Positions 48,469-57,557 of a DNA stretch of 64,000 nt are shown here, one piece after another. Below the pieces are notes generated by a model. The model had not been told where the DNA came from. It did no database searches and saw only the letters and a program-made list of their open reading frames with translations. The stretch is from a virus. The position numbers were made by a program, and so were the translations under genes. The stretch is from IMG/VR virus record IMGVR_UViG_3300044998_001342, positions 1 to 64,000 of that record; one strand, 5' to 3'. Position 1 is the first letter of the stretch. Every line of letters begins with the position of its first letter.

Positions 48469-51400
48469 AGAAGCACGACTCCTCCGCCTTTGATCGTCGC
48501 GGTCACGCGGTAGGTACCTGCCGGTAGATTCATATCATAGGTCGGGGTGAAGAAGGAGCCCGGCGGACCCAGCGTACCGCTCACGTCCTCCACCTGCGTG
48601 TCGAAGAAGAAGATCGAGTCGTAGGTGATGATCCCGCCTCCCCACACGATCGTGAGGACGAACTCGATGATGTCGAGCGGGCAGTCGACGATGCCGTCGT
48701 AGTACGTGAGCCCGTCATCGAACAGGGACCAGATCGTCCCGTCGCCGCGGTAGTCGTCGTACATGAAGGCTCGCGGCGATCCGCAGACGCTGTCGTAGAG
48801 GTGCATCACCAGCGTCATTCGGAGGTCGTCCTGGACGTCGATGTCCTCCTCGGCCTGCCGAAGACCCACGAGCATGTGGTGCGTGTACGTCGGCTTCACC
48901 GTGGTGATGAAGTTGAAGAGCAGGCTGAGGTTCGCCAGGGTGACGAAATCCAGGTTGTACCGGACGAGGAAGGTGTGGAACTTCTCGATCTCGGTCATCA
49001 GCCCGCTGCGGACGTACGGCACGTACCACTTCGGGTCGTTGTACAGGTCGATGATCTCGACGCCTGCCCCGATGGGGGAGAACTGCGGGATGGTGTCGCC
49101 CACCGCCCACGGCACGCCCGTCTTCGGGTTCACCGCCAGACCGCTCGTCGAGGTCAGGTCGAGCGGGTCCTTGCGGTAGTAGTAGGTCCGGACGATCTCG
49201 GACTGAACACTCGGGTCCCCAGTGGAGTCGCGTACGAGCATCCGGCCTGTGGTGGGCGAGAAGTCGTCGCTGATCTCCTCGATGGTCCCGGAGACCTCGG
49301 CGAACGGCTGGCCGAAGAGGATCTGGGCACCGACGCGGACAGCCTCCACGCTCGGGCCGCGCTGCTGAGCGTAGATCAGGCCCGCCACGCCCGAGACGTA
49401 GTTGAAGTCGGACGAGAAGACGGAGGCATCGTCGCGCAGGAACCCAGCGAGCCGACCGAACAGGTCCTCGACGTTCTGGTCGTTGCTGAAGATCGTCAGC
49501 TCGGCCCAGAAGATGTCGGGCGGTTCGAGGTCGGGGTCGATGAAGACCGAGTCCCGGAACTGGAGCTGCGGGATGGGCGCGCCCCCGATGTCTCGGTAGA
49601 ACGGCTCCAGCACGTAGTGCTCGTTCTCCCGCCAGATCGTCTGGCCAGAGGGGACCTTGGCGCCGTTCTCGTCGTACTTGTTGACGGGGATGATGTCCTG
49701 GAGCCGGGGGATGCTGACGACGTCTTCGGCGATCGGCATCGCCTTGCGCCGCTTCACACCCAGGAGCCGGATCTCGTACCGCTCGTCGTCGAGCAGCGCG
49801 CCGAAGAACCCGGTCAGGTTCGCGGCGAGCTGCGTGCCCTTCTGAGCCACGACACGACCCAGGACATCCGTGGTGGTGTTCGTCTCGGCATCGAAGACCT
49901 CTGCCTTGACGAGATCTCCCGGGTACGCGCCCTCGAACTCGTAGTCGACCACGGTCGATCGGACGATCGACGGGATGCTCCAAGACTCGCTGGCGTCGAA
50001 AGGCAGTTCGTCGACGAGGAGAAGGCGCTGCCCGGGGAGGGGGTCGTCCTGGGCCGTGAGAATGCGGTCGATCCGGAACGACTGGCCGTTGTTGAGAACG
50101 AGCAGATCACCACGACTGACGCCGTGCTCGCTGAGGTCGACGCCGTCGCCTGCGTAGTACGTTCGGTCGGTGACCAGCGCCCCATCCAGACCCTCCAGGT
50201 AGTTGTACGCCGTGGTGATGCCCAGCGTCGCCATGGCGGTGCCGGACGCGATCCGGAACCCGCGCATCCCCTTGAAGCCGAGCCGAGCGATCCGGTAGAC
50301 GACGAAGGTGACACCCGACAGGTTGTCGGGCAGCTCTTCGGCCGTGATCGTGAGCGAGCCTCCGGGGTTGTTCACCGTAGCGATCGTGAAGCGTTCTCCC
50401 CCGAGGACCAGCGTGTCCCCCGCCGCCACCCACGACGGGAGCGAGAGCGGGGGGAACGACAGCGTCAGCGTCAGCCCGTCGCCGTCTCCGTCGTCGGTCG
50501 TGGAGCCGCCCGTGATGATGGCGCGGTACGTGGCGTCACCGCGGCGAAGCGCGTACCCGAAGGCCGAGATCCCGGTGCCGACCATCGCGGCGTTCACGTC
50601 TGCGATGATGCTGGCCAGACTGGTGCCGGTCAGGATGACCGTGCGCTGCTCGACCGCCGTAGCGCTCGTGCCGGTGAAGTACTCAAACACGAGGGTCTGC
50701 CCCACCACGGCCGGAGCGCTGGTCTCGAACTCGTGGGAGGCGCGCACCAGGCCGTAGCGCGGAGAGATCACAGCACCATCCGGATCTGTCTCCGTGATGA
50801 GCGACCGGTACGCGACCCACTTGCGCTGGAAGGTGCGCTGCGCATCGCGGAGGCTGTAGTTGTAGTGATGCTGCCAGACCTCCAGCAGCCTCCCGGCCAG
50901 GATCTGCGCGACCCCTCGCCAGGATTCCTCGAAGACCTCCTTGCCGCGCACGAGCTGCCACTCGTCACCCAGCGCCTTCCAGATCGGGGAGACGTCCGGC
51001 TCGACCCCGAAGGGGGCGCGGGCCCCGACGATGCTGGCCAGAGCTTCGGCCGGCTCGCTGTCGGACTCGCCGTCGTTCACGATCAACTCGACCCGGTAGA
51101 CGCCCTGGACGTCCGCCACGAGGTACGGGGTCTCGGTGTCGGAGCCCACGAGCGCGCTCTGATCGATGATGCGGAACGGGACGTTCGACAGGTTGTCGGG
51201 GATCGTCTCGGCCTCGGTCGTGAGCTGTCCCCCGGGGTTGTCGACGGTGGCGATGATGTGCCGAGCAGCTCCGATGCGGAGCATGTCTCCGGGCGCCACC
51301 CAGCCGGGGAGCGAGTTCGGGGTGAAGCTGAGCAGATCGGTGAACCCATCGGCGTCGCCGTCGTCCACCGTCGAGCCCGAGCTGTTCTCGGCGGCGTACT

Positions 51401-52193
51401 GCGAGCCGAACGGGGCGTCGAAGATCCTCCAGAGGTAGGTGAGCGGCGCCCCCTCGATGTCGAAGCTGGACCGGCCGTCGAAGCGCACCGCCTGTCCGAC
51501 GGGAGCCACCCGATCCGGCCCAGCGATGGCGGTCGGCGGGAAGTTCGGGATGACCAGATCTCCGGCGAGCCGCAGCGCCTTGATCTCGACTCGGCTAGGC
51601 TGCGTCGAGAGTCCCTTCACGAAGAGGCGGAAGACGTCGAGCACCGTCGCCGGCGTCGCCTCGACCGGCAGGATGAACCGGACCTCGGGGTCCACGGTGG
51701 ACTCGTTCCCGATGAAGACGTACGCACGACCGAGCCCCGAATCGACGGCCACGCGGATCGTCTTGAACGTGACGGCGATCTCCTCGGTGGTGTCGGTGGT
51801 GTCGGGTAGCGCGGTCACGCTCCCGAAGTCGTCGACTCGGCTGACCGCCAGACCGGTGGTAGCGAAGTAGATCGCGATGCCGCGTCCACCGTCATCGGCG
51901 ACGGTGAGGCCCGCACGTCGCGATTCGAGGTCGGCGAGGTTGTGTGGCATCTCGGGGAACCGCAGCGTCATCTCGACCGTGAACCGAGGCGGAATCGGGA
52001 CGTGGAAGTCCAGCATCGCCAGGGCTCCGTCGGCCGACCGAGCTGTCAGGACGCTGAAGTCGTCGTTGTACGAGAAGTAGGGCGACGTCGACGGGGTGAT
52101 CGTGAGATCACTGGGGCCCAGCGACAGCAGGCTGCCCAGCGTGGGGCCGCTGAAGTCGGCGAGAGTCCAGGTCGGCGAAGTCGGGAGAGCCAT
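48465..52193 (-). CDS. Giant tail/baseplate protein with interrupted PKD domain
   Basis: A 1242-residue protein. Residues 1-215 look lectin- or jelly-roll-like. A PKD-type beta sandwich begins at about 219 (PPTAIAGPDRVAPVGQAV) and resumes at about 355-385 (GVYRVELIVNDGES). Between them lies a 70-residue module (274-343) with STVDDGDADG and GDMLRIGAARHIIATVDNPG. A second copy of the module is at 564-633, outside a PKD domain. The C-terminal half is mixed, with an acidic, aromatic region and ends ATIKGGGVVLL. It is probably a baseplate or tail-fibre network component. ATG 52193 has no clear ribosome site. Confidence 0.75.
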   Translation of the reverse strand: MALPTSPTWTLADFSGPTLGSLLSLGPSDLTITPSTSPYFSYNDDFSVLTARSADGALAMLDFHVPIPPRFTVEMTLRFPEMPHNLADLESRRAGLTVADDGGRGIAIYFATTGLAVSRVDDFGSVTALPDTTDTTEEIAVTFKTIRVAVDSGLGRAYVFIGNESTVDPEVRFILPVEATPATVLDVFRLFVKGLSTQPSRVEIKALRLAGDLVIPNFPPTAIAGPDRVAPVGQAVRFDGRSSFDIEGAPLTYLWRIFDAPFGSQYAAENSSGSTVDDGDADGFTDLLSFTPNSLPGWVAPGDMLRIGAARHIIATVDNPGGQLTTEAETIPDNLSNVPFRIIDQSALVGSDTETPYLVADVQGVYRVELIVNDGESDSEPAEALASIVGARAPFGVEPDVSPIWKALGDEWQLVRGKEVFEESWRGVAQILAGRLLEVWQHHYNYSLRDAQRTFQRKWVAYRSLITETDPDGAVISPRYGLVRASHEFETSAPAVVGQTLVFEYFTGTSATAVEQRTVILTGTSLASIIADVNAAMVGTGISAFGYALRRGDATYRAIITGGSTTDDGDGDGLTLTLSFPPLSLPSWVAAGDTLVLGGERFTIATVNNPGGSLTITAEELPDNLSGVTFVVYRIARLGFKGMRGFRIASGTAMATLGITTAYNYLEGLDGALVTDRTYYAGDGVDLSEHGVSRGDLLVLNNGQSFRIDRILTAQDDPLPGQRLLLVDELPFDASESWSIPSIVRSTVVDYEFEGAYPGDLVKAEVFDAETNTTTDVLGRVVAQKGTQLAANLTGFFGALLDDERYEIRLLGVKRRKAMPIAEDVVSIPRLQDIIPVNKYDENGAKVPSGQTIWRENEHYVLEPFYRDIGGAPIPQLQFRDSVFIDPDLEPPDIFWAELTIFSNDQNVEDLFGRLAGFLRDDASVFSSDFNYVSGVAGLIYAQQRGPSVEAVRVGAQILFGQPFAEVSGTIEEISDDFSPTTGRMLVRDSTGDPSVQSEIVRTYYYRKDPLDLTSTSGLAVNPKTGVPWAVGDTIPQFSPIGAGVEIIDLYNDPKWYVPYVRSGLMTEIEKFHTFLVRYNLDFVTLANLSLLFNFITTVKPTYTHHMLVGLRQAEEDIDVQDDLRMTLVMHLYDSVCGSPRAFMYDDYRGDGTIWSLFDDGLTYYDGIVDCPLDIIEFVLTIVWGGGIITYDSIFFFDTQVEDVSGTLGPPGSFFTPTYDMNLPAGTYRVTATIKGGGVVLL
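50295..50504 (-). repeat. Copy 2 of 70-residue module in tail protein
   Basis: Codes for residues 564-633 (STTDDGDGDG, then GERFTIATVNNPGGSLTITA and LPDNLSG). It matches the copy at 51165-51374 at roughly two thirds of positions by eye. Confidence 0.75.
51165..51374 (-). repeat. Copy 1 of 70-residue module, inserted in PKD domain
   Basis: Codes for residues 274-343 (STVDDGDADG, then ARHIIATVDNPGGQL and IPDNLSN). It separates the two halves of a PKD-like fold. Confidence 0.75.
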
Positions 52194-52221
52194 GTCGCTG
52201 TGCTATCGTACTCGTACCGCG

Positions 52222-52533
52222 ATGAAGTTTCGACCGCTTCCGCCAGGTCTAGCCCAGCGCATGATCCAGGGCATCCCCGACGAGCTGACCCCGCTCGCCG
52301 AGAGCCGGACGGCGTTCATCAAATCCATGCCCTGCCCGCGCTGCCGTTCGGCCATGTCGCCGCAGCTCTACACGCCGCAGGTCTTCTCCGAGCACGACCC
52401 GCTTCCCCGGATGATGGCGTACTGCCAGGACTGCGGCGCGACCGTGGACCCCCGTACGAACATCGTGCTCGACACGGGGGATCCTCGCAGAGTCGACGAC
52501 GCGCTCCCGATCGTCCGAGGTCACGGCGACTAG
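52222..52533 (+). CDS. Small zinc-ribbon protein on opposite strand
   Basis: A 103-residue protein with C38-x2-C41 and C68-x2-C71 (MPCPRCRS, AYCQDCGA), a zinc ribbon. It reads against the flanking tail genes. ATG 52222 has no ribosome site, but TATCGT lies about a dozen bases upstream, so a nearly leaderless message is possible. Its TAG stop and the TAG stop of the convergent baseplate gene share the palindrome CTAG at 52530-52533. An upstream in-frame ATG (52192) would overlap the neighbouring gene. A regulator or nucleic-acid-binding role is possible. Confidence 0.65.
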   Translation: MKFRPLPPGLAQRMIQGIPDELTPLAESRTAFIKSMPCPRCRSAMSPQLYTPQVFSEHDPLPRMMAYCQDCGATVDPRTNIVLDTGDPRRVDDALPIVRGHGD

Positions 52534-55500
52534 CGGATGCCGCCCGTGGTGATACGAGTGAGCGTGATCTTGTCGGGGATGTAGCGCTGGGTCCGCACGG
52601 TCGTCACGTAGTCCTTGACGATCAGTGCGTGGATGGCCCGGTTCTCGTCGTGGTAGACGACGATGAAGAACGGAGCCGTCCGGCCCGTGGAGCTGCTGGA
52701 GTCGGGCGTGAACACCGATGTCGCGCTCCGGCGACGCAGCACGTTGGTGAGGTCGGTGACTTCGAGCTGCTCGTCCGGCTCGATGCCATCGAGCAGATCC
52801 TGGATCGCGCGGAGCATGTCCGGCTCGCTCGACCCGCCGGCGTAGTTCCAGGTCATCGAGACGTAGTGAGGGAGGAGGTGGCGGACGAGGATCTCCTCGC
52901 AGATCACCCGCTGGAAGTCCGAGTCGGCGAAGCTCTGGACCTCGTCGACGAGCTGGGAGCGGTCGTACGTGACCTGGACGTTCTGCTGGCTGAGCTGCAC
53001 CGCCTCGGTCGGATCGTCTGCACTGCCCACGAGGAGCATCGTCCGGCTGATCTCGGCGCGGAGCACCTCCGCCCTGCTGAACGACGTGACGGGGTTGTCC
53101 ACGATCAGCCGATAGCCATCGCTGCGCACGCCCGAGATCTCCAGCGAGACCCCCGACGTGATGTTGTAGATGTCGCCGGGCGCCAGCGACAGCATCTGCA
53201 CGTCGGCGTAGTAGAGCCCCGAGGAGTCGAGGTTCAGGTTCATCTCCGTGGGGGAGATGCGCTGGACGTACCGTCGGATGCGGTAGAGCGTGTCCGCCGT
53301 GGTTCCGCTCGTGATCTGCTGGCCCGTCTTGGTGGAGAACGTCAGGACGTTCTCCGACACGGTGCGGACGATGTACGTGCCCTTGTCGGGGTGATCGGTG
53401 TTCAGCGCCGCGCCGGCGAGGAACAGGGGGTTCGACGCGTGCGTAATGACGGTCGACGTCGGGTCCAGCTCGATGCGGCGGCTCGACCGCAGCCGCAGGT
53501 TCCCGCCGCTGGTGAGCGAAGCGATGTCCTCACCGACCTGCTCGTTGATGAAGTCGACGACGTCCTGTCGCGGCATCGGGAACGGGAACGACACCGTGAT
53601 GAAGGGATCGGTGTCGAGCCGGATGCGCAGGACGTTGTTCAGCCCGGTGAACGCGATGTTGCCGCTGGGCGGCAGAGGCCCGGTTCCCACGATCGGGACG
53701 TACAGGACGTCGACGAGGTCGCCGAGCTGGATGCCGAACAGGAGGAAGTTCGCGTCGTTGTCGGTGAGTTGACCCGGCGTGGTGTTGTCCGTGATGCCGG
53801 TGTTCGGCAGCTCGGTGATCGGCGGAGGCGGGCGCACGATCCGCAGGTTCTCCGGGTCGGGCCGGAAGAGCAGGGTGGCCTCCGGGACGCTCGCGGTGAA
53901 CCGCGTGGTGCGGTAGTCGAACTCCGCGGCCGTGGGCCCGAGGAAGAAGACGCGGGCCGAACCGACCGAGGCGCGCCCGATCCTCACCAGGACGTTCACG
54001 TCGGGGTTGAACACGACGTTGTTGAAGAGCCCAGAGAAGCCGGACGTCTCCTCGGGACCGACCGGACCGGTTCCGACGAACACGGTGTCGCTCGGTCCGC
54101 CGACGATGGGGCCTGCGATGATCCGACCGAGGATGCCAGCGCTGTTCCCCTCGACGACCTCGATCGCATCTCCGAGGCGCACACCGGCATCGGAGAACTG
54201 GTCCTCCACGCTCCGCATCATCGAGTTCCGGACGCCGGCGCCCCAGCCGAACGCACTGAGCGCGGTGCCGCCCACGAATCGGATGTGGGAGGAGGTCACG
54301 ATCCCGACGTAGTCGTTGTTCAGCTTCGTGATGACGCGAGCCTTCACGCCCATGAGATCGAGCAGGACGTCCGCGTTGATCTCCGCGACCACCTGCGCTG
54401 CGGTCTTGGCCGGGCCGGCGATGAACGTGAACGTGCCGACGTTCACCGGGTCCAGCCAGATCGTGTCGGGGTTGTAGACCTCCCAGTCGATCGTCTGACC
54501 GCCGACCACGTACGCCGCCGAGCCCGACGGCTCGGGGTCCGACACCAGGCCGACGAGGCAGAGGCCCTCGAACACGAAGCCCGAGCCCTCGTTCTGGAAC
54601 GCGTTGCTCAGCGCGAGCACGGGATCGCGGTACGGGATGACGGTGCCACTCGGCGCGCCGGTGCTGTCGAGCAGCTCCATCGAGGACACCCGCACGAGCG
54701 GCGGATCGACCGCCTCCGAGCGGCGGAACACGCGGTACGACACGGACGTGAAGGTCCGCGCCGGCGCCGGCGAGACCTTCAGGGACACGGCGTTCACCTC
54801 GTCGACCGCGAACTCGCCGCCGAAGTCCTCGTCGAACAGCTCCAGCACGTCGCCGGGCTGGACGTTCGCGTCGATGAAGTTCGTGGCGCTCGACGTCGTG
54901 ACAACCTGGTTGCCGGCCGAGGTGACCATGTCGGCTCCCTCGACCTTGATGTCCTTGGGGTCGGTCAGCTCGACGTCGATCTCGTCCACCACCTTCCACG
55001 CGAGCGAGCCCTGCGCGCCCGTCATGTCGGTGTCGACCCGCACGTAGAGCGGGGACGGGCCGCTCACGATCTCCAGGATGCGGTAGCTCCCGGCATCCAC
55101 GCCCTCTTCCAGAACGAGGCTCGACCCCGGGGCGATCAGCCCGCTGGGGTCGTTGATCCTGATGATGTCTTCGCTTCCCGGGGTGAGGCCCTGCGTCTGG
55201 GCGTTCGTGCCCTTCGCCGCGGGGCTCTCGTCGGTGAGGCTCTCGATCTGCGCCGTGGCCAGCTCGGTCTCGCCCGCGATGTACACGTCGGTCTTGCCGC
55301 CGATGTGGACTTCGTCCTTCTTGATCTCCAGCGTTCCGGTCGCCGTGTCCGGAAGCACGATGCCGCCCGGGATGTCCGAGATCGTCAGGCTGCGCTGGCG
55401 CAGCATCCACGTGACGGACTGGGCCGGCGAGGTCACCGGGAACTCGTGATCCAGCCGGACCTGCGTCGAGCTGAGCACCTCCAGCACCGCCACGTCCTCC

Positions 55501-56555
55501 ACGACGAGCGTCGCGCCCACCGTGTAGACGACCGTGACGAACCACCCCTCCGGCTGCGCGCCGACCGGCCCGAGGCGCGACACGAAGGCCCCGCCAGGAG
55601 CATCGAGGATGGGGGTGAGCAGGTCGCCGTCGAAATCGTCGACCGCGGTGCCGGCGCCGAAGAAGTCGCCGGAGATGTCCGCGCCGGGGACCGGGCCGAG
55701 GCTTCCGCCCTTGATCACATCGCGCTGCATCTCGGGATCACGGAAGCCGACCGAGAAGATGCGACGGATGGCGGGGAAGCTCTCGGTGAGCGTCGAGATG
55801 ATGCCGCGCTCCACGGTGAGCGTCTTGTCGCTCAGGCTGCGCTGAGCGCGCGCCGCGAAGTCGAGGATCCCCTCCTGCGGGACGCCGCCTCGGAAGCGAC
55901 GGGGGTTCCGGATCCGCGTGGCCGTGGGCAGGTTCGCCACGGAGACGATCTCGTTCGGCTCGACGTTGTACTCGTCCCCGCGTTTCTCCGCGGTGTAGTT
56001 CACGTCGAAGTAGAACTCGCTGCCCTCGCGGTTGAGCAGCATCTGGTCGGCCGTGATCGCCTGCGGACGAGTCGGCCGGAAACGAAGCCCGGCCTTCGTG
56101 GTGGCCGGGTTCGTCAGCGTCAGGCTGAGGCTCTGTGGGGTGGCGAAGTAGACCCGCACGACGCCGACCGAGAAGCCGCCGGTGATCCGCGAGATGAAGA
56201 AGTTCGCGAGGAGGGCCTCGACCTCATCGTCCGAGAGGCTCTCGATGTTGCGCAGGCTGCCGCGGAGCTTGACGAGCTTCACCTCGCGCACGAGCGGCTC
56301 GATGAGCACGCGCATCGCGTCGAGCAGAATGTCGGTGAGCGGATCGTCCTCGGTGATGGCGAGGTTCGGGAACGACTGCTGCACCCTCGTTCGCACGAAC
56401 GTGAGGATGTCGTCGTCGAACGGGTCGATGCCGATTCGCTGGAGGATCGGCTGCACCAGCTCTGTGTCCGCGCGCGAGCCTTCGCTCAGGTCGATGTCGG
56501 GGTCGTACCTGACGAGCGCGTCCTGGAGGAACTGGCGGGTGTCGTTGTTCGCCAT
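52530..56555 (-). CDS. Baseplate J-like wedge protein, very large
   Basis: A 1341-residue protein. The N-terminal region (about residues 1-110) and the block around 190-230 with RRGDEYNVEPNEIVSV-type sequence and GVPQEGILDFAARAQRSL resemble baseplate J/gp6 proteins, which form wedges of contractile-tail baseplates. The rest is a series of beta-sandwich segments with PG and DT repeats typical of extended baseplate arms. It is far longer than P2 gpJ (about 300). TAG of the preceding gene lies 12 bases before ATG, with AGGA between. Confidence 0.82.
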   Translation of the reverse strand: MANNDTRQFLQDALVRYDPDIDLSEGSRADTELVQPILQRIGIDPFDDDILTFVRTRVQQSFPNLAITEDDPLTDILLDAMRVLIEPLVREVKLVKLRGSLRNIESLSDDEVEALLANFFISRITGGFSVGVVRVYFATPQSLSLTLTNPATTKAGLRFRPTRPQAITADQMLLNREGSEFYFDVNYTAEKRGDEYNVEPNEIVSVANLPTATRIRNPRRFRGGVPQEGILDFAARAQRSLSDKTLTVERGIISTLTESFPAIRRIFSVGFRDPEMQRDVIKGGSLGPVPGADISGDFFGAGTAVDDFDGDLLTPILDAPGGAFVSRLGPVGAQPEGWFVTVVYTVGATLVVEDVAVLEVLSSTQVRLDHEFPVTSPAQSVTWMLRQRSLTISDIPGGIVLPDTATGTLEIKKDEVHIGGKTDVYIAGETELATAQIESLTDESPAAKGTNAQTQGLTPGSEDIIRINDPSGLIAPGSSLVLEEGVDAGSYRILEIVSGPSPLYVRVDTDMTGAQGSLAWKVVDEIDVELTDPKDIKVEGADMVTSAGNQVVTTSSATNFIDANVQPGDVLELFDEDFGGEFAVDEVNAVSLKVSPAPARTFTSVSYRVFRRSEAVDPPLVRVSSMELLDSTGAPSGTVIPYRDPVLALSNAFQNEGSGFVFEGLCLVGLVSDPEPSGSAAYVVGGQTIDWEVYNPDTIWLDPVNVGTFTFIAGPAKTAAQVVAEINADVLLDLMGVKARVITKLNNDYVGIVTSSHIRFVGGTALSAFGWGAGVRNSMMRSVEDQFSDAGVRLGDAIEVVEGNSAGILGRIIAGPIVGGPSDTVFVGTGPVGPEETSGFSGLFNNVVFNPDVNVLVRIGRASVGSARVFFLGPTAAEFDYRTTRFTASVPEATLLFRPDPENLRIVRPPPPITELPNTGITDNTTPGQLTDNDANFLLFGIQLGDLVDVLYVPIVGTGPLPPSGNIAFTGLNNVLRIRLDTDPFITVSFPFPMPRQDVVDFINEQVGEDIASLTSGGNLRLRSSRRIELDPTSTVITHASNPLFLAGAALNTDHPDKGTYIVRTVSENVLTFSTKTGQQITSGTTADTLYRIRRYVQRISPTEMNLNLDSSGLYYADVQMLSLAPGDIYNITSGVSLEISGVRSDGYRLIVDNPVTSFSRAEVLRAEISRTMLLVGSADDPTEAVQLSQQNVQVTYDRSQLVDEVQSFADSDFQRVICEEILVRHLLPHYVSMTWNYAGGSSEPDMLRAIQDLLDGIEPDEQLEVTDLTNVLRRRSATSVFTPDSSSSTGRTAPFFIVVYHDENRAIHALIVKDYVTTVRTQRYIPDKITLTRITTGGIR

Positions 56556-56567
56556 GCGGGGATCCTA

Positions 56568-57209
56568 CTACGTCTGGATGGTGGCGGCGCTACGCGCGCC
56601 GGAATGCGAGGTGAGCACGATGGTGACGAACGCCGTCGTGCTCTGGGGATCGACCGTCAGGGCCTGGATCTCTGCCGACAGCAGCCTCTCGGACGGCGGG
56701 ATGTTGCGGTCGGCCGTCTGGACGTTGATCATGTACTGCTTGGCGGATTGCACGGCGATCGCGATGTCGGCCGCAGTCTGGTTGTTCGCCGTGCTACCGA
56801 TTCGCTTCAGCAGGCCTCCACCGCTTCGGGGGTGGAAGCGGTTCGACCCCGGCGACCGCAGCAGGATGCGGAGGAAGTTCTGCATCAGCCGCAGAACCCC
56901 CGACGCCTTCTTCGGCCGGGTGCCGAACGTGAACTCGACGAGGCTGCGCTCCGTCAGCGTGAGCGATCCGCTGAGCACGCTGACGTCCGTGATGACGGCC
57001 TGGCGAAGCGGTGCCGGGACTTCGGCGATCATCTCGGTCATCGAATAGGCGACGAAGGACGGCGAGACGAAGCCATCCATGATGACCTGCTCGACGTTCC
57101 TGAAGTCCTCTCCCTTGATGATGAGCGATCGCGGGCTGACCCCTGGGGCGTTGCGCGCGCTGTTGACGCGCAGCACGTCGAGTAGGCGAACGACCTGGAT
57201 GGTGTCCAT
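56568..57209 (-). CDS. gp25-like baseplate wedge protein
   Basis: A 213-residue protein whose C-terminal half (NNQTAADIAIAVQSAKQY, then PSERLLSAEIQAL and TTAFVTIVLTSHSG) matches the pattern of T4 gp25/P2 gpW-like proteins that join sheath to baseplate. The N-terminal 100 residues are an extra domain with DFRNVEQVIMDGF. It lies directly before the baseplate J-like gene, the order usually found in myoviruses. Confidence 0.68.
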   Translation of the reverse strand: MDTIQVVRLLDVLRVNSARNAPGVSPRSLIIKGEDFRNVEQVIMDGFVSPSFVAYSMTEMIAEVPAPLRQAVITDVSVLSGSLTLTERSLVEFTFGTRPKKASGVLRLMQNFLRILLRSPGSNRFHPRSGGGLLKRIGSTANNQTAADIAIAVQSAKQYMINVQTADRNIPPSERLLSAEIQALTVDPQSTTAFVTIVLTSHSGARSAATIQT

Positions 57210-57210
57210 G

Positions 57211-57543
57211 TCAGCCCTCGTCCTCGGTCTCGGGTGCCGTGTTCACGTCGCCGTCCGGGTCGTGCCGGCGGAAGTCCGACGGCGGCGTGGCCTTCATCGC
57301 CTCGATGTTGTCGGCCAGCTCCTGGCGCACTCTCTGGATGCGCTGGAGCCGGCTGGGGTTCAGCCCGTCTTCCGTCCCCTCCAGCCGATCGATCTGCTGA
57401 TCGATCAGCTCTTCGAGGCTCAGGGCGGCGTAGCTGTCTCGGATCTCGTTCGAGCGCAGCTCGCCCACCGCATTCGCGACGATGCGGCGGAACTCACGCT
57501 GCTGCTCGCGCGCGCTGCTCCTGGGGGTGGCTTCCTCGGTCAC
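57211..57543 (-). CDS. Small hypothetical helical protein
   Basis: A 110-residue helical protein rich in Arg and Glu (REQQREFRRIVANAVGEL, LQRIQRVRQELADNIE) ending in an acidic tail. GTG 57543 follows the preceding gene's stop by 14 bases. Lies between an 865-residue tail protein and the gp25-like gene; possibly a baseplate connector. No family recognised. Confidence 0.68.
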   Translation of the reverse strand: MTEEATPRSSAREQQREFRRIVANAVGELRSNEIRDSYAALSLEELIDQQIDRLEGTEDGLNPSRLQRIQRVRQELADNIEAMKATPPSDFRRHDPDGDVNTAPETEDEG

Positions 57544-57557
57544 CCCCGAACTCTACC

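Noticed and set aside
56556-56576. TAGGAT-N6-ATG before the baseplate J-like gene (and similarly before 61468) as leaderless promoters
   Set aside because: No TTGACC box 18 bases upstream, and the AGGA works as a ribosome site; at 56555 a TAG stop codon lies right beside it.
51942-57185. A 1747-residue rightward frame across the baseplate genes
   Set aside because: Low-complexity Arg/Asp/His-rich shadow of the baseplate J-like and neighbouring genes, which have recognisable motifs on the minus strand.
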